A stretch of 37,793 nucleotides of DNA from Burkholderiales bacterium (lineage in GTDB: Bacteria; Pseudomonadota; Gammaproteobacteria; Burkholderiales; Burkholderiaceae_C), in contig RXJW01000069.1 in the NCBI GenBank assembly GCA_003963005.1, positions 1 through 37,793 of the forward strand. The letters run 5' to 3'. A program made the position numbers and the translations under genes. The notes beneath the pieces were generated by a model. The model worked only from the letters and a program-made list of their open reading frames with translations, did no database searches and was not told where the DNA came from. Shown here piece after piece: positions 17,023 to 25,412 of this stretch; positions within the stretch are counted from its first letter, which is position 1; every line of letters begins with the position of its first letter.

Positions 17023-17080
17023 GCCTGCCTTGCGACTACGTTTTGACGAAGTCGCGATTATCGGCAGGCTGGTGTGACGT

Positions 17081-17704
17081 TCAGCGCATCGCCTGCACCG
17101 AGACGCGGTGGGACTTCGGCGTCACCTTGGGGAACTCCGCCAGCGCGGCGTCGAAGAGCGGCGTCAGCAACGCGTCGCTGCCCATCGTCATGCCCTCGTT
17201 GCTGGCGTGCGTCTCGAACAGGGCTTCGCCGGAGGCACGGTCACGCATCAGCAGCGCAACGGCGCGGTCGTAGCGGCGGTCGAAGAACGGGTCGTGGCGC
17301 CAGCCCCAGCCGCCCCAGCCCGGCGCGTAGCCGTAACGCGGCGAGAACAGGCGACCGCGCCAGCGCCACCACAGCGGGTCGTCCCAGGGCACGGGGTCGT
17401 AGGCGGTGACGCGGGCGCCGAGCGTCACCAGCACGTCGGCGGTCTTGGCGTCGGTGGCGGGCTTGAAGCCGGCCCGCTCCAGGGCGGCGCGGGCCGAGTC
17501 CTCCAGCGTCGTCTGGCGCTTCGCGGCTTCTTCGCTTTGCTGCTGCGAGGGCAGGCGGTCGAAGGCGTAGGTGCCCGGCTTGCGGTCGGCCGGCCAGTTG
17601 CCGTAACTCGACACGTCGGCGGAGACGGTGTAGGGGCCGGCGCAACCGGCCAGGGCCGCGACGGACGCAGCGGCCAGCGTGGTGAGGATCAGGCGGCGGT
17701 TCAT
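17081..17704 (-). CDS. DUF4136-type lipoprotein
   Basis: A 207-residue protein with signal peptide MNRRLILTTLAAASVAALAGC and lipobox LAGC (Cys 21). The mature start GPYTVSADVSSYGNWPADRKPGTYAFDRLPSQQ and ALERAGFKPATDAKTADVLVTLGARV fit DUF4136 outer-membrane lipoproteins. A Trp/Arg/Gly-rich loop (DDPLWWRWRGRLFSPRYGYAPGWGGWGWRHDPFFDRRYD) is inserted between the strands. Function unknown. It lies between glmU and ttcA on the same strand; the lipobox fixes the start. Confidence 0.85.
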   Translation of the reverse strand: MNRRLILTTLAAASVAALAGCAGPYTVSADVSSYGNWPADRKPGTYAFDRLPSQQQSEEAAKRQTTLEDSARAALERAGFKPATDAKTADVLVTLGARVTAYDPVPWDDPLWWRWRGRLFSPRYGYAPGWGGWGWRHDPFFDRRYDRAVALLMRDRASGEALFETHASNEGMTMGSDALLTPLFDAALAEFPKVTPKSHRVSVQAMR

Positions 17705-17763
17705 GAACACCTCCAACGATGCGATGGAGCGATTCTGACCCGCCGAGATTTCCCCTGTGTAAA

Positions 17764-18693
17764 TCAGCGTTGCAGCGTGATCACCGAGGCCGTGGTCGAC
17801 GGCGTGGCGCAAGACTCGTCGTCATCGAAGGCAATGTCGCCGTCGGCCGTCGCCTGGCCGGTGGCCTGGATCGTCTCGAACGGGAAGAGCTTCTTGTCCA
17901 TCATGTGCGAGGGCACGATGTTGGTCATGGCCGTGAAGATGTTGTCGATGCGGCCCGGGTAGCGCTTCTCCCACTCGTTGATCATGGCCTTGACCTGCAC
18001 GCGCTGCAGGTTCTCCTGGCTGCCGCACAGGTTGCACGGAATGATCGGGAACTCGCGGTGCTCGGCCCAGCGGACGAGGTCGGGCTCCTTCACGTAGGCG
18101 AGCGGCCGGATGACGACGTTCTTGCCGTCGTCACTCACGAGCTTGGGCGGCATGCCCTTCATGCGGCTGCCGAAGAACATGTTCAGGAACAGCGTCGTGA
18201 CGATGTCGTCGCGGTGGTGGCCGAGCGCGATCTTGGTGCAGCCGAGTTCGCCGGCCACGCGGTACAGGATGCCACGGCGCAGCCGCGAGCACAGGCCACA
18301 GGTCGTCTTGCCCTCGGGCACCACCCGCTTGACGACCGAATACGTGTCCTGCTCCTCGATGTGGAAGGGCACGCCGCGGCTCTTGAGGTAGTTGGGCAGC
18401 ACGTCTTCGGGGAAGCCCGGCTGCTTCTGGTCGAGGTTGACGGCCACCAGCTCGAACTTGATCGGCGCCCGCTGCTGCAGGTTCAGCAGGATGTCCAGCA
18501 TCGTGTAGCTGTCCTTGCCGCCCGACAGGCACAGCATGACCTTGTCGCCGTCTTCGATCATGTTGAAGTCGGTGATGGCCTGGCCGACCTGGCGGTGCAG
18601 GCGCTTGGAGAGCTTGTTGATCTCGTGGGCGTGCTTCTTGGCCGCCGCATCTTGTGCGGTGGCCGCTTCGGGGTCCAGGACGTCGGTGTTCAT
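17764..18693 (-). CDS. ttcA: tRNA 2-thiocytidine(32) synthetase TtcA
   Basis: A 309-residue protein with the PP-loop [11 protein letters not shown] near residue 57, and the two iron-sulfur CxxC pairs [10 protein letters not shown] and CNLCG, plus GHHRDD. TtcA thiolates C32 of certain tRNAs using ATP and a [4Fe-4S] cluster. ATG 18693 is chosen; the frame extends 29 Pro/Arg-rich residues further without similarity. A weak -10-like GATAAT (reverse of 18788-18793) lies about 95 bases upstream. The 233-base divergent gap to the next gene has no gene. Confidence 0.96.
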   Translation of the reverse strand: MNTDVLDPEAATAQDAAAKKHAHEINKLSKRLHRQVGQAITDFNMIEDGDKVMLCLSGGKDSYTMLDILLNLQQRAPIKFELVAVNLDQKQPGFPEDVLPNYLKSRGVPFHIEEQDTYSVVKRVVPEGKTTCGLCSRLRRGILYRVAGELGCTKIALGHHRDDIVTTLFLNMFFGSRMKGMPPKLVSDDGKNVVIRPLAYVKEPDLVRWAEHREFPIIPCNLCGSQENLQRVQVKAMINEWEKRYPGRIDNIFTAMTNIVPSHMMDKKLFPFETIQATGQATADGDIAFDDDESCATPSTTASVITLQR

Positions 18694-18926
18694 GGCGGGC
18701 TCATCCAGAGGGATCGTGTGCGGCGGGCGGGGCCGTGACCCGGTCGGTGCGGGCATCAGCGGCCGGCGCGGCCCGGGCAAACCCTGGATTATCCCTGCGA
18801 GCCTCGTTTTGTGCCGGCCGGGGCCCGGTCGGCGAGGAATCGATCACTTCTTGCATCACATCAAAGCCATGCGGGCGCAGACCGGCCAGCATCGCGACCT
18901 CGTTGCCAACCTGCCGGGCCTGCGTC

Positions 18927-20132
18927 ATGACCCTCCCTTCACTCCTGGACCGCGTGGCCGCTGCCGGCCTGAAGCCGCTTCAACTCGGCGACCGCGCGCT
19001 GCTGCCCATCGTGCAGGGCGGCATGGGCGTGGGCATCTCGGCCCACCGGCTCGCGGGCAGCGTGGCGGCGCAAGGCGCCTGGGGCACGATTGCCTCGGTG
19101 GACCTGCGCCGCCACCACCCGGACCTGATGGCCCGCAGCGCCGACCTGAGCGACGGCGACCCCGCCAAGAAGGGCGTCATCGAGGCTGCCAACCAGGAAG
19201 CCCTGCGCCGCGAGATCCGCCAGGCACGCGAGATTGCTGGTGGCTGCGGCCTGCTGGCCGTCAATGTGATGCGTGCGGTGAGCGACTACGCCGCGAGCGT
19301 GCGCACCGCGCTGCAGGAAGGCGTGGGCGCCCTGGTGGTGGGCGCCGGCCTGCCGCTGGACCTGCCAGATCTCGCGCAGGATCACCCCGACACGGCCCTC
19401 GTGCCCATCCTGAGCGATGCCCGCGGCGTGGCTCTGCTCTGGAAGAAGTGGGAGCGCCGCCAGCGGCTGCCCAGCGCCATCGTCATCGAGCACCCGGCCC
19501 ATGCGGCCGGGCATCTGGGCGCGGCCAAGGTGGCCGACCTCGGTGACGCGCGCTTCGAATTCGAGGCCGTGCTGCCTGCGGTGCGGCAACACATCCGCGA
19601 CGCCGGCATGGAAGGTCGTGTGCCGCTGATCGCCGCCGGCGGCGTGCGGACCTGCGAAGACATCCAGCGCCTGCAGTCGCTCGGCGCCGACGCGGCGCAG
19701 CTCGGCACGGCCTTCGTCGTGACGCAGGAGTGCGATGCGCACCCGAGCTTCAAGCAGGTGCTCGCCGAGGCGCGCGACGACGATCTCGTCGAGTTCACGA
19801 GCGTCGCCGGCCTGCCGGCCCGCGCCGTGATGACGCCCTGGCTGCGCAAGTACTTGAAGGCCGAGGAGCGCCTGCAGACCGTCGCCCAGCTGAAGCAGCG
19901 CTGCACCATGGCCTTCGACTGCCTGAGCCAGTGCGGCCTGCGCGATGGGCTCAAGGGCTGGGGCCAGTTCTGCATCGACCAGCGCCTCGCCGCGGCCCTG
20001 CGTGGCGAGACGGCCAAGGGCCTGTTCTTCCGCGGTCGCGGCGCGCTGCCGTTCGGCCCGCAGGTGGCCACCGTGCGGCAGCTGCTGGAGCGACTGCTGA
20101 CGCCGGGCGTGCCGGTGGGCACGCCGGCCTGA
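18927..20132 (+). CDS. Nitronate monooxygenase-like (2-nitropropane dioxygenase family) flavoenzyme
   Basis: A 401-residue FMN TIM-barrel protein: LPIVQGGMGVGISAHRLAGSVAAQGAWGTIASVDL at the start, the phosphate-binding VIEHPAHAAGHLGAA and PLIAAGGVRTCEDIQRLQSLGADAAQLGTAF. The family oxidises nitronates to carbonyl compounds and nitrite; related proteins act as FabK-type enoyl-ACP reductases or PfaD components. At 401 residues it is longer than a minimal NMO (about 320-360), with extra C-terminal helices containing two Cys (CLSQCGLRDG). The ATG 18927 start has no strong ribosome site. Actual substrate unknown. Confidence 0.85.
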   Translation: MTLPSLLDRVAAAGLKPLQLGDRALLPIVQGGMGVGISAHRLAGSVAAQGAWGTIASVDLRRHHPDLMARSADLSDGDPAKKGVIEAANQEALRREIRQAREIAGGCGLLAVNVMRAVSDYAASVRTALQEGVGALVVGAGLPLDLPDLAQDHPDTALVPILSDARGVALLWKKWERRQRLPSAIVIEHPAHAAGHLGAAKVADLGDARFEFEAVLPAVRQHIRDAGMEGRVPLIAAGGVRTCEDIQRLQSLGADAAQLGTAFVVTQECDAHPSFKQVLAEARDDDLVEFTSVAGLPARAVMTPWLRKYLKAEERLQTVAQLKQRCTMAFDCLSQCGLRDGLKGWGQFCIDQRLAAALRGETAKGLFFRGRGALPFGPQVATVRQLLERLLTPGVPVGTPA

Positions 20133-20169
20133 CAGCGCGCAGGCTGCGGCCTCCGCCGGGCCTCAGGCT

Positions 20170-21093
20170 TCAGGCGTCGGTGGCCTGGAGGCGGAAGAGC
20201 AGGGCATGATCGCGCGGCCGCTCGATCTGCAGCTTCAGGCTCGCGTCGGGCAGACGCAGGCCGACATGCAGCACCGCTTCGCGCAGCTGGTCCAGCGCGA
20301 GCTGCGGCGCAGCGTGCAGCACCACGCTCAGGCGCCAGGGCCAGCCGACCGTGCCCGGCGCCGTGATGACGCGGTCGATGCCCGGGTGGTCGTGCAGCTT
20401 CTGCAGCGCTTCAGGCGCCGGTGTACCGGTCCAGAGAGCCAGCAGCCCGGGTTGCGGCACTCGCGATGGCGGCGGCTTGAGCGACAGCCCCGCCAGCACG
20501 CCACTGCGCCGCCACTTCAGCAGGCGCGCCAGCAGCTTGGACTCGCTGCAACCGAGGCGCCGCGCGCATTCGGCATAGGGGCGGGAGCAGAGTTGCAGGC
20601 CGGCCTCCAGCGCGCGGGCGGTGTCGACGTCGTCGCAGGCGTGGGCGCCGGGTGTGACCGGGGCGAGCGCGATGCGGGCGACCGGCAGCAACGGCAGGCG
20701 GTGCAACTGGCGGTCCAGCGAGGCGTCGTCGGACGCTTCCATCTCGGCCCACACGCTGGGCAGGCCCGGCACGGGCTCGGTGCTGCGCTCCATGTGAAAG
20801 CACCCTGGCAAGGCCGCGAGCGCACGGGCCAGCGGCGCGTCATCGCCTGCCGGCGAGAAAGCCAGCCGCCAGCGGGTGCGCAGCAGGCCGTCACCCCAGG
20901 TGGGCAGCACAAGCTGCAGCGAGCCCTTGCGGTGCAGGTCCTGGCACAGGGCCAGCAGCTCGCGCGGGGTCGCGCCGCTGCTCGCCGCCATCTGCCGGAA
21001 CGGCGATGAATGCAGCGGGAACGACTGCTGCCAGCCCTGCAGGAGGGCTTGGCGGAGGCTGGCGCAGCAACTGACGTGCGAGGTGTGCAACAT
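20170..21093 (-). CDS. Siroheme-decarboxylase-like protein, two AsnC-type modules (AhbA/AhbB/NirD-L family), divergent
   Basis: About 307 residues built from two similar halves. Each starts with a winged-helix-like motif: LRQALLQGWQQSFPLHSSPFRQMAASSGATPRELLALCQDLHRKG and, near residue 170, LEAGLQLCSRPYAECARRLGCSESKLLARLLKWRRSG. Each is followed by an AsnC/RAM-like sheet; the second keeps WPWRLSVVLHA, comparable to the WPYNL-x-MxHG motif of siroheme decarboxylases. The first half has PGCFHMER where the family usually has SHCY-x-R, so a key His may be shifted or lost. AhbA/B and NirD/L/G/H decarboxylate siroheme on the way to heme or heme d1. No nir genes are nearby. ATG 21093 or 21105 are both possible. 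FNR-like sites lie upstream. Confidence 0.6.
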   Translation of the reverse strand: MLHTSHVSCCASLRQALLQGWQQSFPLHSSPFRQMAASSGATPRELLALCQDLHRKGSLQLVLPTWGDGLLRTRWRLAFSPAGDDAPLARALAALPGCFHMERSTEPVPGLPSVWAEMEASDDASLDRQLHRLPLLPVARIALAPVTPGAHACDDVDTARALEAGLQLCSRPYAECARRLGCSESKLLARLLKWRRSGVLAGLSLKPPPSRVPQPGLLALWTGTPAPEALQKLHDHPGIDRVITAPGTVGWPWRLSVVLHAAPQLALDQLREAVLHVGLRLPDASLKLQIERPRDHALLFRLQATDA

Positions 21094-21131
21094 GGACGCT
21101 GCCATGCTGCGCGCAAGCTGCGGGCGCGTCC

Positions 21132-21145
21132 TTAACCTGCGTCAA
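21132..21145. promoter_or_regulatory. FNR/Anr-like box, nearer of two
   Basis: TTAACctgcGTCAA matches the FNR/Anr consensus TTGAT-N4-ATCAA at 7 of 10 conserved bases. Its centre (21138.5) is about 45 bases before ATG 21093 of the siroheme-decarboxylase-like gene. A low-oxygen role would suit a heme-pathway protein. It is called by eye, so the risk of chance similarity is real. Confidence 0.35.
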
Positions 21146-21162
21146 GACCTCGCGTCGGCGGT

Positions 21163-21176
21163 TTGCGTCAGGTCAA
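21163..21176. promoter_or_regulatory. FNR/Anr-like box, farther of two
   Basis: TTGCGtcagGTCAA matches 7 of 10 conserved positions of the FNR/Anr consensus. It repeats the GCGTCA core of the nearer box about 31 bases away, roughly three helical turns, so the two sites would lie on the same face of the DNA. It is upstream of the siroheme-decarboxylase-like gene. Confidence 0.3.
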
Positions 21177-21205
21177 CCGGACGGTTCGCACCGCCGCGGT
21201 GCGCC

Positions 21206-22453
21206 TCACCAGGCACCCACCTCGGTGCTGATGGCCACTTCGCAGTCCGGGAAGATCTCCAGCTTGGTCAGCTTGATGCGCACGCCCACCACGCCGGGCA
21301 GGCTCATCAGGCGGTTGCACAGTTTGCCGAGCAGGGCTTCGACGAGATCGGTGTGCTCGGCCGTGCACTCGTCGATGATGACGGTGCGCACGCGGCGGTA
21401 GTCGAGCACGTGGCCGATGTCGGCGTCGCGCGCCACCACCGGCAGCGCGCCGAGGTTGACTTCGGCGTCGACCTGGATCGGCTGCGGCCCGGTGCGCTCG
21501 AAGTCCAGCACGCCCAGGTTCGCGCGAAAGCGCAGCCCCTGCAGGTGGATGACCTGGCGGTTGTTGTGCCGCAGCGGTGCGGCGGTGGCCTGCGGGCGCA
21601 GCGCCTGCTCGATCTGCTTGGCCGCCTGCACGCCGTCGGCCAGTGCGGTCTGCACGCAGGGGTGCCAGCGGCCGCTGGCGTCGCCGGCCACGAACACGCG
21701 CTGGCGGGCATGCTCGTCCAGCAGGCTGAAGGCGGAGGGCTCGGGCTCGAAACCCAGCAGCACGGCAGCCACGTCGTAGCGCTCGGTGCCGGCGGTGACG
21801 CCGGTGCCGTCGGGCAACAGTGCGTCGGGCAGTGGCGTGGACAGGCGCACCTTGATCCGCGGGTGGCGTTCGATGCGCTCCACGAGGTGGGTCTGCGCGC
21901 GCCAGCCGCTGCGGGTCCAGACGGTCACGTCGAAGCCGCGCTCGGCCAGGTGCAGCGCGTTCTCGGCGGCGTTGTCGCCCGCGCCGAGCAGCAGGGCGCT
22001 GCCGGGGGCGAGGGTGTCGCGCTGGGCGGTCAGGCCGGAGGCGTCGAGCACGCGCGGGTGTACCGAGGCGAAGTAGCGTGCCGGCCGCAGCAGGCGCAAG
22101 CCGGTGGCGATCAGCAGCGCCCGGGCCTGGATGCGCTCGCCGCCGGCGAGCTGAAGCGCCCAGCCGTCGGCCGTGTGGCGGGCTGATTCCAGCTGCGTGC
22201 CCAGCCGCAACGTGAGCCCCGGCGTGGCGCTCGCCTGGGCGGCGTACTGCGCCGCCAGGTCGCACAGCCGTGTCGCGGGTTGCCCGAGCACCCAGTCCTG
22301 CACGAAGTCCAGCGCCGCGAGCGAAGCACACAGCTGCGGCTCGCGCTCCACCAGCATCGCCGTCAGGCCGAGCTGGCCGAGCCAGGAGGCGGCGCTGCAG
22401 CCGGCAGGGCCGCCGCCGAGGATGACGACGTCAAAGGAAGTGGGGCTGGTCAT
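21206..22453 (-). CDS. folB: Thioredoxin-reductase-like flavoprotein fused to dihydroneopterin aldolase (FolB)
   Basis: One uninterrupted frame of about 415 residues. Residues 1-295 are an FAD/NAD(P) two-Rossmann oxidoreductase: FDVVILGGGPAGCSAASWLG at the N-terminus, LLLGAGDNAAENALHLAERG (NADPH fold) in the middle and RVFVAGDASGRWHPCVQTALADG at the end. The redox CxxC of thioredoxin reductase is absent, so it is closer to ferredoxin-NADP-reductase-like forms. From about residue 301 (DNA 21206-21553) comes a complete FolB domain, with candidate catalytic Glu (GVLDFER), Tyr (HVLDYRRV), Glu (TDLVEALLGKL) and Lys (VRIKLTK). FolB makes 6-hydroxymethyl-dihydropterin for folate. No ATG/GTG/TTG sits at the junction, so two separate proteins are unlikely. 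The gene follows msrQ by about 33 bases. Confidence 0.85.
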   Translation of the reverse strand: MTSPTSFDVVILGGGPAGCSAASWLGQLGLTAMLVEREPQLCASLAALDFVQDWVLGQPATRLCDLAAQYAAQASATPGLTLRLGTQLESARHTADGWALQLAGGERIQARALLIATGLRLLRPARYFASVHPRVLDASGLTAQRDTLAPGSALLLGAGDNAAENALHLAERGFDVTVWTRSGWRAQTHLVERIERHPRIKVRLSTPLPDALLPDGTGVTAGTERYDVAAVLLGFEPEPSAFSLLDEHARQRVFVAGDASGRWHPCVQTALADGVQAAKQIEQALRPQATAAPLRHNNRQVIHLQGLRFRANLGVLDFERTGPQPIQVDAEVNLGALPVVARDADIGHVLDYRRVRTVIIDECTAEHTDLVEALLGKLCNRLMSLPGVVGVRIKLTKLEIFPDCEVAISTEVGAW

Positions 22454-22486
22454 GGGGCGCATGGGGGCAGGGGCTGAAGCCAAAAA

Positions 22487-23095
22487 TTATCGACGCAGCT
22501 TCTTCCACATCCGCCAACCCAGCAGCAGCGCCAGCAGCGCACCGTAGACGGCCGGCTCGATGAAGTTGTTCTTGCCGGCGCGCATCCAGATGAAGTGCAT
22601 CAGCCCGACCACCGCGACCGCGTAGACGGCCTTGTGCAGCGTCTGCCAGCGCTTCGCGCCCAGCGCCTTGATGGCGCGGTTGAAGCTAGTCGCGGCCAGC
22701 GGCAGCATCAGCAGCCAGGCCGTGAAGCCCATCAGGATGAAGGGCCGCTTGGCGATGTCGCGGGCGATGTCGGCCACTTCCAACCCCATGTCGAGCCAGC
22801 CGTAGGCCAACAGGTGCAGGCTCGCGTAGACGAAGCTGAACACGCCCAGCATCCGCCGCAAACGCGCGAGCGCGGCCAGGCCGGTGAGCTCGCGCAGCGG
22901 CGTGATGGTGAGCGTGAGCCAAAGGCCGCGCAGCGTCCAGTCGCCCAGACGGCGGATCAGGGCCTCGGCCGGGTTGGCGCCGAGCTGGTTGGTGGCGGCC
23001 GCGTAGGTCAGCCACGCCAGCGGTGCCGCGCACAGCAGGAACAGCAACGGCTTCGCTGCCCGGCTGAGCAGCGCCGTCGTCAGGAGTCGCTTCAC
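22487..23095 (-). CDS. msrQ: MsrQ, heme-binding membrane subunit of the MsrPQ methionine sulfoxide reductase
   Basis: A 202-residue integral membrane protein of the YedZ/MsrQ family with about six hydrophobic segments (LLFLLCAAPLAWLTYA, GLWLTLTITPLRELTG, MLGVFSFVYASLHLLAYGWLDMG, PFILMGFTAWLLMLPLAATSFN, LHKAVYAVAVVGLMHFIWM, AVYGALLALLLGW). Histidines in YASLHLLAY, QTLHKAVY and LMHFIW are the likely heme ligands. It passes electrons from a cytoplasmic flavin donor to MsrP in the periplasm. It starts just after the msrP stop (4-base gap) and precedes the flavoprotein-FolB gene in the same direction. Confidence 0.94.
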   Translation of the reverse strand: MKRLLTTALLSRAAKPLLFLLCAAPLAWLTYAAATNQLGANPAEALIRRLGDWTLRGLWLTLTITPLRELTGLAALARLRRMLGVFSFVYASLHLLAYGWLDMGLEVADIARDIAKRPFILMGFTAWLLMLPLAATSFNRAIKALGAKRWQTLHKAVYAVAVVGLMHFIWMRAGKNNFIEPAVYGALLALLLGWRMWKKLRR

Positions 23096-23099
23096 GGGC

Positions 23100-24068
23100 T
23101 CAGTAGTTCTTCTTCAGGTCCATGCCGGCGTAGAGCTGGCCCACCTGCGCCTCGTAGCCGTTGAACATCAGCGTCGGGCGCTTCTTGGCGAACAGGCCGT
23201 CCTCGCCGATGCGGCGCTCGCTGGCCTGGCTCCAGCGCGGATGCGGCACGTTGGGGTTCACGTTGGAATAGAAGCCGTACTCCTGCTGGGCGGCCTTGGT
23301 CCAGCTGGAGGTGGGCTCTTTCTCGACGAGGCGGATCTTGACGATGCTCTTGGCCGACTTGAAGCCGTACTTCCAGGGCAGCGCCAGGCGCAGCGGCGCG
23401 CCGTTCTGGTTGGGCAGCACCTCGCCGTACATGCCGAACACCAGCATCGCCAGCGGATGCATGGCCTCGTCGATGCGCAGGCCTTCCACGTAAGGCCAGT
23501 CCAGCACGCCGGAGCGCACGCCGGGCATCTGCGACTTGTCGGCCAGGCTCGTGAACTCGACGTACTTGGCCTTGGAGGTCGGTTCCACCTTCTTGATCAC
23601 CTCGGCCAGCGAGTAACCCACCCAAGGGATGACCATGCTCCAGCCCTCGACGCAGCGCAGCCGGTAGATGCGCTCCTCCATCGGGGCGAGCTTGAGCAGG
23701 GCCTCGATGTCGAAGCGCATCGGCTTGGCGCATTCGCCTTCGACGCTGACCGTCCACGGCCGCGTCTTGAGCGTGTGGGCGTAGGCAGCCGGGTCGGACT
23801 TGTCGGTGCCGAACTCGTAGAAGTTGTTGTAGGACGTGGCGTCGGTGTAGCTCGTGGGCTTGTCGAGCACCATCGCACCCGCCACGGCCGAGCGCGTGCC
23901 GGGCAGCTTGGGGAGCTTGCCGCCACCGGGCGTGCCCTGGGCCAGCGCCAGCGGCGACGCGGCTGCCAGGCCCAGGCCGGCCAGCGCCGTGCGGCGGTTC
24001 AGGTAGACGCCATGCGGCGTGATCTCGCTGGGCAGCGGCTCGTGGGGAAACGGGGTCTTGATCAGCAT
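23100..24068 (-). CDS. msrP: MsrP, periplasmic molybdopterin methionine sulfoxide reductase
   Basis: A 322-residue protein with a Tat leader, [22 protein letters not shown], whose twin Arg lie near residues 25-26. The sulfite-oxidase-fold core shows [19 protein letters not shown], with the Mo-ligand Cys near residue 139, and [34 protein letters not shown]. It repairs methionine sulfoxide in envelope proteins, taking electrons from MsrQ. Tat export carries the folded Mo-cofactor protein out. It is divergent from alkB across 144 bases in which I see no certain promoter. Confidence 0.96.
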   Translation of the reverse strand: MLIKTPFPHEPLPSEITPHGVYLNRRTALAGLGLAAASPLALAQGTPGGGKLPKLPGTRSAVAGAMVLDKPTSYTDATSYNNFYEFGTDKSDPAAYAHTLKTRPWTVSVEGECAKPMRFDIEALLKLAPMEERIYRLRCVEGWSMVIPWVGYSLAEVIKKVEPTSKAKYVEFTSLADKSQMPGVRSGVLDWPYVEGLRIDEAMHPLAMLVFGMYGEVLPNQNGAPLRLALPWKYGFKSAKSIVKIRLVEKEPTSSWTKAAQQEYGFYSNVNPNVPHPRWSQASERRIGEDGLFAKKRPTLMFNGYEAQVGQLYAGMDLKKNY

Positions 24069-24212
24069 GGGGCTCTCGGCAGTGATGGGCCTCGGTCGCG
24101 GGGCCAGGGGCGCAACTTACACCGGCTGTGTTTCTGGAGTGGTTCGGATGGGCTTGGCGCCCCCCGGGTCGCCCGCCTTGACCGGGCGCCCCGGCCGCCC
24201 GAGCATTCGGCC

Positions 24213-25382
24213 ATGCCTGCTGCTCTTGCCGCCCCCACGCCCACCCCCTGGCGCGACACCAAGCGCTATGCCTGGCTGCTGTCCGGTGCCTTCCCGGGCC
24301 TGGCCTGGCTCAACGTCTGGCTGGCCGACCGCAGCGGCCAGGTCGGCTGGCTGTGGGCCCTGCCGGGGGTCATGTACACGCTGATCCCGCTGCTGGACTG
24401 GGCGCTGGGCGAGGACCGCAGCAACCCGCCGGAGTCGCTCGTGCCCGCGCTGGAGGCCGACCGCTGGTACCTCGTGGTGCTGCTGCTCTTCGTGCCGCTG
24501 CAATTCGGCATGACGCTGCACGGCGCCTGGCTCGCGGTGCACGGCGACCTGGGCGTGGCGGGCTTCATCGGCCTCGTGCTGACCGTGGGCGGTATCAATG
24601 GCGTGGCCATCAACACCGCGCATGAGCTCGGCCACAAACACGCCGCCTGGGAGCGCTGGATGTCGCGCCTCGTGCTGGCGCCGGTGGCGTACGGCCACTT
24701 CTTCGTCGAGCACAACCGCGGTCACCACCGCCGCGTGGCCACGCCGGAAGACCCCGCCAGCGCGCGCCTGGGGGAGAGCTTCTGGGCCTTCCTGCCGCGC
24801 ACGGTGCTGGGCAGCCTGCGATCGGCCTGGCACCTGGAACGCCAGCGCCTGGCCGGCCGCGGGCACGGCCCCTGGCACTGGCGCAACGAATGCCTGCAAG
24901 CCTGGGCCATGACGGTCGTGCTGTATGCCGGCCTCGTGGCGTGGCTGGGCTGGGCAGTGCTGCCCTTCTTGCTCGTGCAGGCGGCGTATGGGGCGCAGCT
25001 GCTGGAGGTGGTGAACTACATCGAGCACTACGGCCTGCGGCGCCAGCAGGGCGCCGACGGCCGCTACGAACGCTGCGCCCCCGAGCACTCCTGGAACAGC
25101 AACCACCGCATGTCCAACCTGTTCCTGTACCACCTGCAGCGCCACAGCGATCACCACGCCCACCCGGCGCGGCGCTACCAGGCGCTGCGGCACTTCGAGC
25201 AGGCGCCGCAGCTGCCCAGCGGCTACGCCGGCCTGCTGCTCGTGGCCTACGTGCCGCCGCTGTGGTATCGCCTCATGGACCCGCGGGTGAAGGCGCATTA
25301 CGGCGGCGACCTCGCGCGGGCGAATGTGCAGCCGGGGGCGAGGGCGCGGTTGGCGCGGGCCTGGGCGGACGCCGGCCCCTGA
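24213..25382 (+). CDS. alkB: Alkane 1-monooxygenase (AlkB-type membrane diiron hydroxylase)
   Basis: A 389-residue membrane protein. The eight-histidine signature is complete: NTAHELGHK near residue 137, EHNRGHHRRVATPEDPASARLGESFW, NYIEHYGLRR and LQRHSDHHAHPARRYQALR. Several hydrophobic helices surround it. AlkB hydroxylates the terminal carbon of medium-chain alkanes in the inner membrane, using electrons from rubredoxin and rubredoxin reductase. Neither partner is in the window and no rubredoxin is fused. It lies divergent from msrP. ATG 24213 has no strong ribosome site. The acyl-CoA enzymes at 0-3 kb are consistent with use of the resulting fatty acids but are not linked in an operon. Confidence 0.94.
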   Translation: MPAALAAPTPTPWRDTKRYAWLLSGAFPGLAWLNVWLADRSGQVGWLWALPGVMYTLIPLLDWALGEDRSNPPESLVPALEADRWYLVVLLLFVPLQFGMTLHGAWLAVHGDLGVAGFIGLVLTVGGINGVAINTAHELGHKHAAWERWMSRLVLAPVAYGHFFVEHNRGHHRRVATPEDPASARLGESFWAFLPRTVLGSLRSAWHLERQRLAGRGHGPWHWRNECLQAWAMTVVLYAGLVAWLGWAVLPFLLVQAAYGAQLLEVVNYIEHYGLRRQQGADGRYERCAPEHSWNSNHRMSNLFLYHLQRHSDHHAHPARRYQALRHFEQAPQLPSGYAGLLLVAYVPPLWYRLMDPRVKAHYGGDLARANVQPGARARLARAWADAGP

Positions 25383-25412
25383 GCAGGCCCGCCTCGACCA
25401 GAGCGCCCTGCC

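Noticed and set aside
15115..17046. A 643-codon forward open frame
   Set aside because: Antisense to glmU; the product is repetitive Val/Ala/His/Asp text with no domain.
24069..24212. Shared promoter/operator for msrP and alkB
   Set aside because: GC-rich partial inverted repeats are present, but no convincing -10/-35 pair or symmetric operator could be read.
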